Positions 1 through 5,071 of a stretch of DNA of 5,338 nucleotides are shown one piece after another. The notes below the pieces were generated by a model. That model saw nothing but the letters and a program-made list of their open reading frames with translations. It was not told where the DNA came from and searched no databases. The stretch is taken from positions 1 to 5,338 of the forward strand of contig CAAEEC010000367.1 of assembly GCA_900754755.1 (NCBI GenBank), in the 5' to 3' direction. Within the stretch, counting starts at the first letter, position 1. Every line of letters starts with the position of its first letter. The position numbers and the translations under genes are program-made. This stretch comes from Clostridia bacterium (GTDB lineage Bacteria; Bacillota; Clostridia; Christensenellales; Aristaeellaceae).

Positions 1-1500
1 GCGCTCATCGGCTGGATTAACCCCGGCATCGCCAGGGATTACAGCCACCTGCTGCCCGCCGGGGTGCCGCTGTGGGCCTTTGCCATTTTCCAGACGGTCT
101 TCTGCGCCACCTCGGCCACCATCGTTTCAGGGGCGATGGCCGAACGCACGAAGTTTAGCGCTTATTGCATCTATTCTGCCTGCATCTCCATTTTCATCTA
201 CCCGATCTCGGGCCACTGGATCTGGGGTGGAGGCTGGCTGAGCCAGCTTGGATTCCATGATTTTGCTGGTTCCACGGCGGTACACATGGTCGGCGGCATC
301 TGTGCTCTCATCGGTGCGAAGATGCTTGGCCCCCGCCTCGGCAAGTACGGCAAGGATGGCAAACCGCACGCCATTCTCGGGCACAACCTGACCTTTGCGG
401 CGCTGGGTGTGTTTATCCTCTGGTTCTGCTGGTTTGGCTTCAATGGCGCTTCCACTGTGGCGATGGACACAGATGCCGCTATTGAGAGTGCTAGCCTCAT
501 TTTCTTCAATACCAACTTGTCCGCGGCGGTCGCCTGCTGCGCGACGCTCGTCTTTACATGGATTCGCTACGGCAAGCCCGACGTCTCTATGACCTATAAC
601 GCCGCTCTTGCTGGTTTGGTGGGCGTTACCGCCGGCTGTGACGCAGTCTCGCCGTTGGGCGCGGCAATCATGGGGGCAGTGTTCGGCATCGTGATCGTAC
701 TGGCTGTCGAGTTTTTCGACAAGGTCGCCAAGATAGACGATCCCGTTGGCGCCATCTCGGTACACGGCGTCTGCGGCGCGCTGGGCACTGTGATGACCGG
801 CCTGTTCGCCACCGGCGTCTCCACGGAAAAAGGCCTCTTCTATGGCGGCGGCTTTCACCTGCTTGGCACACAGTTGCTGGGAGTTCTCAGCGTGGCGGCT
901 TACGTGACCGTGGTCATCACCATCGTCTTTGCCATCATCAAAAAGACCATCGGGCTGCGCGTGGATGCAGAGGACGAGATCGCCGGACTAGACGTCACAG
1001 AGCACGGTCTTTTGTCCGCCTATGCTGGTTTTTCCATGCTGCCTGAACCGATTGCGGATGTAGCCGCGACGGCTGTTGAGGGCGATACGCCAGTTGCGGA
1101 AGCGGTTCCTGTCAAAAAAATGCCGACTTTCAGCGATGACAGGCGCAAGCTCACCAAAGTGGAGATTATCTGCAAAGAATCGCGGTTGGAAGCGCTCAAA
1201 AACGCCATGACTGCCATCGGCATCACCGGCATGACTGTATCCCATGTGATGGGCTGTGGAGCCCAGAAGGGAAAGCCTGAGTACTACCGCGGCATTCCCG
1301 TCGAAGCGACGCTGCTTCCCAAAGTGCAGGTGGACATCGTCGTAAGCAAGGTGCCTGTGCGTAGTGTCATTGACACCGCTAAGAAAGTGCTTTATACCGG
1401 CCATATTGGTGATGGAAAAATCTTCGTCTACGATGTGGAAAATGCGATTAAGGTGCGCACTGGCGAAGAGGGCTATGCCGCGCTACAGGACGTTGAGTAA
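1..1500 (+). CDS. amt: Ammonium transporter (Amt/MEP/Rh) fused to a C-terminal P-II signalling domain, 5' partial
   Basis: The reading frame is open from base 1 to the TAA at 1498-1500 (499 visible residues); the true start lies upstream. The GTG at 64 is internal, because Amt sequence such as the FCATSATIVSGAMAER segment runs straight through it. Visible Amt hallmarks (numbered from base 1) are HWIWGGGW (~71-78), DFAGSTAVH with the first pore histidine at 95, WFGFN (~144-148) and DDPVGAISVHGVCG with the second pore histidine at 255. A conserved cytoplasmic tail (GLRV...GLDVTEHG...AY) ends near 341. A linker of about 40 residues follows, then a full P-II domain (~383-499) with GITGMTV, a T-loop, KVQVDIVV, the B-loop TGHIGDGKIFVYDV and C-terminal VRTGEEG. 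Known role: trimeric inner-membrane ammonium uptake, with P-II reading ATP/ADP/2-oxoglutarate. Relative to E. coli GlnB, Gln39, Arg47 and Lys58 are kept, Tyr51 is Val and Arg101 is Lys. It stands alone on its strand here; regulation lies outside the window. Confidence 0.96.
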   Translation, partial: ALIGWINPGIARDYSHLLPAGVPLWAFAIFQTVFCATSATIVSGAMAERTKFSAYCIYSACISIFIYPISGHWIWGGGWLSQLGFHDFAGSTAVHMVGGICALIGAKMLGPRLGKYGKDGKPHAILGHNLTFAALGVFILWFCWFGFNGASTVAMDTDAAIESASLIFFNTNLSAAVACCATLVFTWIRYGKPDVSMTYNAALAGLVGVTAGCDAVSPLGAAIMGAVFGIVIVLAVEFFDKVAKIDDPVGAISVHGVCGALGTVMTGLFATGVSTEKGLFYGGGFHLLGTQLLGVLSVAAYVTVVITIVFAIIKKTIGLRVDAEDEIAGLDVTEHGLLSAYAGFSMLPEPIADVAATAVEGDTPVAEAVPVKKMPTFSDDRRKLTKVEIICKESRLEALKNAMTAIGITGMTVSHVMGCGAQKGKPEYYRGIPVEATLLPKVQVDIVVSKVPVRSVIDTAKKVLYTGHIGDGKIFVYDVENAIKVRTGEEGYAALQDVE

Positions 1501-1624
1501 CGCAGAAGCGGTCAACTTAACACCCATGTTCTGGGATGCTGGGGAATGCTCCCCCTTCCCTTCGCCGCTAGAAAGGCGCATATAGATGGAAGAATTGCCG
1601 GATTCCGCGCACGCATTCCACGCA

Positions 1625-1672
1625 AAAACAATCCGAACCCATCTCTGATTGGAGATAGGTTCGGATTGTTTT
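1625..1672 (-). terminator. Long bidirectional hairpin terminator between amt and tRNA-Leu
   Basis: Bases 1625-1639 pair perfectly with 1658-1672 (15 bp). After one C/A mismatch, 1641-1645 pair with 1652-1656 (5 bp), leaving a 6-base loop. The outer stem ends in A/T pairs, so the transcript ends in a U-run in either direction. Read on the minus strand the run is five T, starting 5 bases past the CCA end of the tRNA, which makes this a convincing tRNA terminator. Read on the plus strand it is TTTT followed by GG, and it would close the amt transcript 125 bases after its stop codon. It is listed on the minus strand, where the U-run is better, but a shared role for the two convergent units is likely. 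Confidence 0.85.
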
Positions 1673-1676
1673 GGTT

Positions 1677-1759
1677 TGGTGCGGCAGATGGGACTTGAAC
1701 CCATACGCTCGCGCACACGCCCCTCAAACGTGCCTGTCTGCCGATTCCAGCACTGCCGC
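1677..1759 (-). tRNA. tRNA-Leu, anticodon GAG, CCA encoded
   Basis: Read on the minus strand, the 83 nt fold into a class II tRNA. The acceptor stem is GCGGCAG/CTGCCGC (7 bp), and the D arm is CTG/CAG with GG in its loop. The anticodon stem is CACGT/GCGTG with loop TTGAGGG, giving anticodon GAG (plus-strand 1723-1725). The variable arm is 11 nt and can form a short 2-3 bp stem. The T arm is ATGGG/CCCAT with loop TTCAAGT. Discriminator A (1680) and an encoded CCA (1677-1679) complete the 3' end. The long variable arm and the discriminator A both fit leucine. It reads CUC and CUU codons. It has its own promoter immediately upstream and a terminator 5 bases downstream, so it is a single-gene transcription unit. 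Confidence 0.97.
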
Positions 1760-1771
1760 GCGAACAGATAT

Positions 1772-1800
1772 ATTATACCGGTTTACAAAGGCCTTGTCAA
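1772..1800 (-). promoter_or_regulatory. Consensus sigma-70/sigma-A promoter of the tRNA-Leu gene
   Basis: On the minus strand the -35 box is TTGACA (1795-1800) and the -10 box is TATAAT (1772-1777), both exact consensus, separated by exactly 17 bases. Transcription should begin near 1765, leaving a leader of only about 5 nt before the mature tRNA 5' end at 1759. A run of seven T (1812-1818 on the minus strand) falls at about -47 to -53, where an UP element would sit; that part is inference. Confidence 0.93.
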
Positions 1801-1832
1801 TGTGCCACTGTAAAAAAACGGTTAAACAATTT

Positions 1833-1857
1833 GCGGAGGCCGTTTCGCGGCCTCCGC
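1833..1857 (-). terminator. GC-rich hairpin after pncB, probable but imperfect terminator
   Basis: The arms 1833-1842 and 1848-1857 pair over 10 bp (GCGGAGGCC/GGCCTCCGC plus one G-C) around a 5-base loop, starting 17 bases past the pncB stop codon. This is the right place and strength for an intrinsic terminator. However, the minus strand continues AAATTGTTTAACC, and the clean seven-T run (1812-1818) comes only about 15 bases later. Termination may be incomplete, or the hairpin may mainly protect the mRNA 3' end. Confidence 0.65.
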
Positions 1858-1874
1858 GTATCCACTGAGAGTGA

Positions 1875-3320
1875 TTACTTTTGGGCCTGCACGGTTTCCA
1901 CGCCGTGCTTGAGCATGGATTGCTTGAGCATCCACAGCTCGTCGGACAGGTCGACCTTATAGCGGTGCGGGTTGAGCAGGCGCTTGTACTGGTCCCAGAA
2001 CGTGGCCAGATCTTCGCGGCAATGGGCCTGAATTTCCAGCAGCGAGGGGGACTGATACACCTGCTCGCCCGCCACGAACACGGGAACCAGCAGCTTTTTC
2101 ATGGTGTAGTTCGCAAGCGTCATGGTCTTCCAGGTATCCACGGGGTCAAATAGGGTGAGCGGCTGCGCGGGATCGAAGCGCTCGTGGTCGAGCGCGATCA
2201 GGTCGGCGACGGCCATGCCATCCCCGTCGTACACGCGATAGAGCATCTTCACGCCCGGGTTGGTGATCTTGGCCGGGTTTTCGCTGATCTTGATCTTGGG
2301 CACATAATGCCCGTCGACCAATTCGGCGCTCAGCTTGTACACGCCGCCCAGCGCCGGGCAGTCCGCGCTGGTGATCAGCTTGGTGCCCACGCCCCAGATA
2401 TCGATGCACGCGCCCTGCAGCTTGAGATCGCGAATGAGCATTTCGTCCAGATCGCCGGAAGCGCAGATCTTCGCCTCCGGGAACCCGGCCTCGTCGAGCA
2501 TGCGGCGGGCTTCGCGGCTCAGATAGGCCAGGTCGCCGGAATCCAGGCGGATGCCCGCCGGTTCATAGCCCTGCTCGCGCAGCTCGCGGAACACGGTGAT
2601 GGCGTTGGGCATGCCGCTCTTGAGCGTGTCGTAGGTATCCACCAGCAAAAGGCAACTGGTGGGGAAGAACTTCGCGTAAGCGCGGAAGGCGTCCAGCTCG
2701 GTGGGGAAGCTCATCACCCAGCTATGCGCGTGCGTGCCCTTGATGGGGATGCCGAACATTTCACCCGTGAGCACGTTGCTGGTGGCGTCGCAGCCGCCGA
2801 TGATGGCCGCGCGCGCGCCATAGATGCCCGCGTCCGGCCCCTGCGCGCGCCGCAGCCCGAATTCTAGGATGCTGCCGCCCTGCGCGGCCTGCACCACGCG
2901 GCTGGCCTTGGTGGCGATGAGCGTTTGGTGGTTGATGATGTTGAGCAGCGCGGTTTCGATGAGCTGCGCCTCGAAGATCGGCGCGCTCACGCGGATCAGC
3001 GGCTCGCCGGGGAACACGATGGTGCCCTCGGGCACGGCGTAAATATCGCCCGTGAATCGGAAATCGCGCAGCGCCGCGATGAACTGCGCGTCGAACAGGT
3101 TCAGGGACGTGAGGTAGCTGAGCGCGTCCTCATCGAAGCGCAGGTTTTTTATGTAGTCGATGAGCTGCTCCAACCCAGCCATGATGGCGTATTGCGTGAC
3201 GTCCCCCGTGTTGCGATAGAACATATCGAACACGGCGCGGTTGTTGCGCATGCCGCACTTCTGGTAGCCATACATCATGGTGAGCTGGTAAAGATCCGTC
3301 AGCATGGTAAGATTGCGCAT
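1875..3320 (-). CDS. pncB: Nicotinate phosphoribosyltransferase
   Basis: The 481-residue protein is of usual length for bacterial nicotinate phosphoribosyltransferase. The enzyme joins nicotinate and PRPP, with ATP hydrolysis, to give nicotinate mononucleotide in the cytoplasmic Preiss-Handler NAD salvage route. Visible hallmarks are the N-terminal LTDLYQLTMMYGY (7-19), FEAQLIE (116-122), LEFGLRRAQGPDAG (152-165) and GTHAHSW (195-201). His199 of the last motif is the likely phosphorylated histidine of the family. DTYDT (228-232), GIRLDSGDL (256-264), ASGDLDE (287-293) and WGVGTKL (309-315) form the phosphate/PRPP-binding barrel strands. The ATG at 3320 begins directly with the conserved RNLTMLTDLYQ start, and GAAGG lies 7 bases ahead of it, inside the 3' end of lgt. 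The gap to lgt is 2 bases, so the genes are almost certainly co-transcribed and perhaps translationally coupled. A hairpin follows the stop codon. Confidence 0.97.
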   Translation of the reverse strand: MRNLTMLTDLYQLTMMYGYQKCGMRNNRAVFDMFYRNTGDVTQYAIMAGLEQLIDYIKNLRFDEDALSYLTSLNLFDAQFIAALRDFRFTGDIYAVPEGTIVFPGEPLIRVSAPIFEAQLIETALLNIINHQTLIATKASRVVQAAQGGSILEFGLRRAQGPDAGIYGARAAIIGGCDATSNVLTGEMFGIPIKGTHAHSWVMSFPTELDAFRAYAKFFPTSCLLLVDTYDTLKSGMPNAITVFRELREQGYEPAGIRLDSGDLAYLSREARRMLDEAGFPEAKICASGDLDEMLIRDLKLQGACIDIWGVGTKLITSADCPALGGVYKLSAELVDGHYVPKIKISENPAKITNPGVKMLYRVYDGDGMAVADLIALDHERFDPAQPLTLFDPVDTWKTMTLANYTMKKLLVPVFVAGEQVYQSPSLLEIQAHCREDLATFWDQYKRLLNPHRYKVDLSDELWMLKQSMLKHGVETVQAQK

Positions 3321-3322
3321 GG

Positions 3323-4090
3323 TTATGCCTTCTTTCTGCTATGAAGCCATCGGATTGCAAAATAGGCCGCGATCGCCAGCGCGATCAGCAGGCTCAAAAG
3401 TTGGGATACGCGGATGCCGCCCCAATACAGGCTGTCGCTGCGCAGCCCCTCCACCACGGCGCGCTCCACCGCGTACAGCAGCGCGTAGGCCAAAAACTCA
3501 TCGCCCCGCTTGCGAAACCAGCCGCGCTTTTCCGCCAGCAACAAAAACAACACGATGAGGAAGCACCAGGCGGATTCGTAAAAGAACGTGGCCTGGAAAT
3601 AGCCGCCTTCGCGCTCGATGTACACCGCGGCAGGGAAAAACTGCCAGGCGGGGTCGGTAACCGGGTTGCCATAGGCCTCCTGGTTGACGAAATTCCCCCA
3701 GCGGCCAATGCACTGGCCCAGCGCCAGCGCCGGCGCGGCCAGATCCGCCAATTGCATGAAGGGAATCTTCGCGTGCCGCGCGTAGAGAAACGCGCCCAGC
3801 ATGCCCCCCAGCAGGCCACCGTAGATGGCCAGTCCGCCGTCGCGCACGCTCAGGATGCGATCCGGATGCGCGCTGTAGTAATCCCAGGAAAAAATCACGT
3901 AGTACGCCCGCGCGCACACCAGCGCCAGCGGCAGCGCGATGAGGATCAGGTTCACGGTGGTGTCCTTGGGCAGCGAGAAGCGCTTTTCGCGGCGCGAGCA
4001 AAGCAACATGCCCAGCGCCACGCCCAGCACGATCAATATGCCGTACCACTTTACCTCAATGCCAAAGACGCGAAACGCCACCGGATCCAT
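3323..4090 (-). CDS. lgt: Prolipoprotein diacylglyceryl transferase
   Basis: This 255-residue polytopic membrane protein moves diacylglyceryl from phosphatidylglycerol to the lipobox cysteine of prolipoproteins, the first step of lipoprotein maturation. It carries the Lgt signature GRWGNFVNQEAYG (129-141), whose Arg130 matches E. coli Arg143, and VEGLRSDSLYW (213-223), whose Arg217 matches Arg239. It also has WYGIL near the N-terminus, ARAYYVIFSWDYY as in Bacillus Lgt, and GGLAIYGG (85-92), with Tyr90 where E. coli has His103, a change I recall as common in Firmicutes. Several hydrophobic segments fit the seven-helix fold. I chose the ATG at 4090. The in-frame ATG at 4099 sits one base after the AAGGAGG box and is too close, while 4090 has a 10-base spacing and gives the typical MDPVAF-type N-terminus. 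The gene follows the Dabb gene by 15 bases and precedes pncB by 2. Confidence 0.97.
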   Translation of the reverse strand: MDPVAFRVFGIEVKWYGILIVLGVALGMLLCSRREKRFSLPKDTTVNLILIALPLALVCARAYYVIFSWDYYSAHPDRILSVRDGGLAIYGGLLGGMLGAFLYARHAKIPFMQLADLAAPALALGQCIGRWGNFVNQEAYGNPVTDPAWQFFPAAVYIEREGGYFQATFFYESAWCFLIVLFLLLAEKRGWFRKRGDEFLAYALLYAVERAVVEGLRSDSLYWGGIRVSQLLSLLIALAIAAYFAIRWLHSRKKA

Positions 4091-4100
4091 GAACCGCATC

Positions 4101-4107
4101 CCTCCTT
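4101..4107 (-). promoter_or_regulatory. Ribosome binding site that decides the lgt start
   Basis: On the minus strand AAGGAGG overlaps the TAA stop codon of the upstream Dabb gene (4106-4108). It leaves 1 base to the ATG at 4099 and 10 bases to the ATG at 4090. Only the second spacing is workable, so lgt most likely starts at 4090. The overlap also suggests that ribosomes finishing the Dabb gene help initiate lgt. Confidence 0.8.
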
Positions 4108-4399
4108 ACGCGCGCACTTCAAAATCGCAGGCCACCGAGCCCGAGCGCACCTCGTGCATGCGCCGCTTCACCGGTTGATGCACGGGATGATCCTGATACG
4201 CGTCGAACGCCGCGCGGTCCCGGAAGGTGGTCACCAGGGCGATGTCGTAAGAGCGCTCGCTGTGCAAAATGTCCGCTCCCGCCTCCAGGCTGAGCAGCCC
4301 GTCGATTTTGCCCACCATCTGATAGAATCCCTCCACCAGCGCCGGAATATCCTTTTTATATTCCGGTTTGATGGAAAACAACACAATATGCCGGATCAT
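4106..4399 (-). CDS. Dabb-family (stress-responsive alpha/beta barrel) small protein
   Basis: This 97-residue soluble protein matches the Dabb (ferredoxin-like, dimeric alpha/beta barrel) family by its opening MIRHIVLFSIK (1-11), central ADILHSERSYDIALVTTF (42-59) and DAYQDHPVHQPV (66-77), followed by a strand-like C-terminus. Family members are found as stress-induced or uncharacterised proteins, and some relatives are enzymes acting on polyketide or aromatic intermediates; no substrate can be assigned here. The start at 4399 has GAGAGG 7 bases upstream. The frame stays open to 4528, but the promoter -10 element at 4451-4456 lies inside that extension and the extra 43 residues look unlike the family, so the longer form is rejected. 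It is the first gene of the operon with lgt and pncB, and its stop codon overlaps the lgt ribosome binding site. Confidence 0.9.
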   Translation of the reverse strand: MIRHIVLFSIKPEYKKDIPALVEGFYQMVGKIDGLLSLEAGADILHSERSYDIALVTTFRDRAAFDAYQDHPVHQPVKRRMHEVRSGSVACDFEVRA

Positions 4400-4450
4400 G
4401 GATTTCCCTCTCCTTTCGCGGGCCCTCGCCGCCCGTGCAAGTTTTGCTTT

Positions 4451-4459
4451 ATTATACCA
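4451..4459 (-). promoter_or_regulatory. Extended -10 promoter of the Dabb-lgt-pncB operon
   Basis: On the minus strand this reads TGGTATAAT, an exact TATAAT (4451-4456) preceded by the TGn extended -10 element. No good -35 box is seen at 16-18 bases upstream, which is typical of extended -10 promoters. Transcription should start near 4444, giving a leader of about 45 nt. The leader contains a small CGGGC/GCCCG hairpin shortly before the Dabb ribosome binding site. Confidence 0.78.
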
Positions 4460-4486
4460 CGCGCGCATCAAAACGGTGTGTACGCG

Positions 4487-4499
4487 CGTGAAATTCACG
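4487..4499. repeat. Perfect 6-1-6 dyad, possible operator
   Basis: CGTGAA and TTCACG form a perfect inverted repeat around a single A. The dyad lies upstream of the operon's extended -10 promoter (about -43 to -55) and about 50 bases upstream of the rpiB -35 box, in the divergent region. Its size and symmetry fit a small dimeric regulator site, but no regulator gene is present in the window and a 6-bp dyad can occur by chance. Confidence 0.35.
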
Positions 4500-4502
4500 G
4501 TT

Positions 4503-4538
4503 AAAAGCGCCGCATTCCGGGTGCGCACGCGCTTTTTT
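4503..4538 (+). terminator. Terminator-like hairpin with T-run between divergent promoters
   Basis: Arms 4503-4510 (AAAAGCGC) and 4529-4536 (GCGCTTTT) pair over 8 bp. Inside them, CGCA (4511-4514) can pair with TGCG (4522-4525), leaving a 3-base bulge and a 7-base loop. The plus strand then carries six T (4533-4538). It looks like an intrinsic terminator for plus-strand transcription, yet no plus-strand gene lies before it. It ends 11 bases before the rpiB -35 box. Confidence 0.55.
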
Positions 4539-4549
4539 GCCGCCCATAC

Positions 4550-4577
4550 TTGACAAATCCGCGCTTTTCGGTATACT
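4550..4577 (+). promoter_or_regulatory. Sigma-70/sigma-A promoter of rpiB
   Basis: An exact -35 box TTGACA (4550-4555) is followed after 16 bases by TATACT (4572-4577), one mismatch from consensus. Transcription should start near 4584, giving a leader of about 37 nt that is very rich in A and T and includes a run of eight T (4598-4605) just before the ribosome binding site. Confidence 0.88.
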
Positions 4578-4620
4578 CAAAGAAAAACCATTTTTGATTT
4601 TTTTTAGGAGGGCTTGGCTT

Positions 4621-5064
4621 ATGAAAATCGCGTTTGGCAACGACCACGCGGCGCGTGAAGTGCGCGCGGAACTGATAGAATATGCAAAATCCCTGGGGCA
4701 TGAAGTGGTGGATTATGGCTACGCGGGCGACGGCTCGGCGGATTACCCGGTCTACGCGCGCAAAGTGGCCAACGCCGTGGTCAATGGCGAGGCGGATTGC
4801 GGCATTCTGGTGTGCGGCACGGGCATCGGCATGGCCATCGCGGCCAACAAAGTGCACGGCATCCGCTGCGCTGTGTGCAACGATCCCTACAGCGCCACCA
4901 TGGCCCACGAGCACAACGACGCCAACGTCATCGCCGTGGGCGCGCGCGTGGTGGGCATCGAGGTGCTCAAGAGCATTTTCCGCAATTATTTGGCCGCGCG
5001 CTACAATGAAAAATACAACGCGCGCCTGGCGATGATCGCGGAAATCGAACGCGAAGGCAAATAG
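4621..5064 (+). CDS. rpiB: Ribose-5-phosphate isomerase B (RpiB/LacAB family)
   Basis: The 147-residue protein matches RpiB in length and from end to end. The enzyme interconverts ribose 5-phosphate and ribulose 5-phosphate in the cytosolic non-oxidative pentose phosphate pathway. Visible features are MKIAFGNDHAA (Asp8, His9), DYPVYA (41-46), ILVCGTGIGMAIAANK (62-77), YSATMAHEHNDANV (90-103) and GARVVG (107-112). The catalytic Cys65 sits in the phosphate-binding loop, and His98 matches E. coli His99. Cys65 is the E. coli-type residue; mycobacterial RpiB uses a glutamate instead. The start at 4621 is set by AGGAGGG (4606-4612) with 8-base spacing; the frame is open further upstream, but that part overlaps the promoter. 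Family members also act on other sugar phosphates (LacAB, allose phosphate), so the exact substrate is inferred. The next gene starts 7 bases after the stop codon. Confidence 0.96.
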   Translation: MKIAFGNDHAAREVRAELIEYAKSLGHEVVDYGYAGDGSADYPVYARKVANAVVNGEADCGILVCGTGIGMAIAANKVHGIRCAVCNDPYSATMAHEHNDANVIAVGARVVGIEVLKSIFRNYLAARYNEKYNARLAMIAEIEREGK

Positions 5065-5071
5065 GCGCGGC

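Noticed and set aside
64..66. GTG as a start codon for the ammonium transporter
   Set aside because: The frame is open to base 1 with Amt-like residues before it, and conserved transmembrane segments must lie upstream, so this GTG is an internal valine.
1501..1624. Possible small gene or RNA between amt and the terminator, including a GGGGA/TCCCC hairpin near 1548
   Set aside because: No reading frame with a ribosome binding site and no recognisable RNA fold is present; the short hairpin has no U-run.
1635..1705. GAACCCAT occurs in both the terminator hairpin and the tRNA T-arm, as if an attachment-site remnant
   Set aside because: Only 8 bases match and the flanks differ at once, so this is expected by chance and explained by each structure's own pairing.
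2805..2820. Alternating GC tract (GCGCGCGCC) inside pncB as a possible Z-DNA or repeat element
   Set aside because: It is short and encodes conserved residues of pncB (the YGARAA stretch); codon use in a GC-rich genome explains it.
2184..2867. A 227-codon plus-strand open frame opposite pncB
   Set aside because: It is antisense to well-conserved pncB, its composition is typical of a mirrored frame, and no promoter or ribosome binding site is seen.
3341..4504. A 387-codon open frame on the plus strand opposite lgt and the Dabb gene
   Set aside because: It is a GC-driven shadow of lgt and Dabb; its product is low-complexity, rich in His, Gln and Arg, with no family features, and it has no ribosome binding site.
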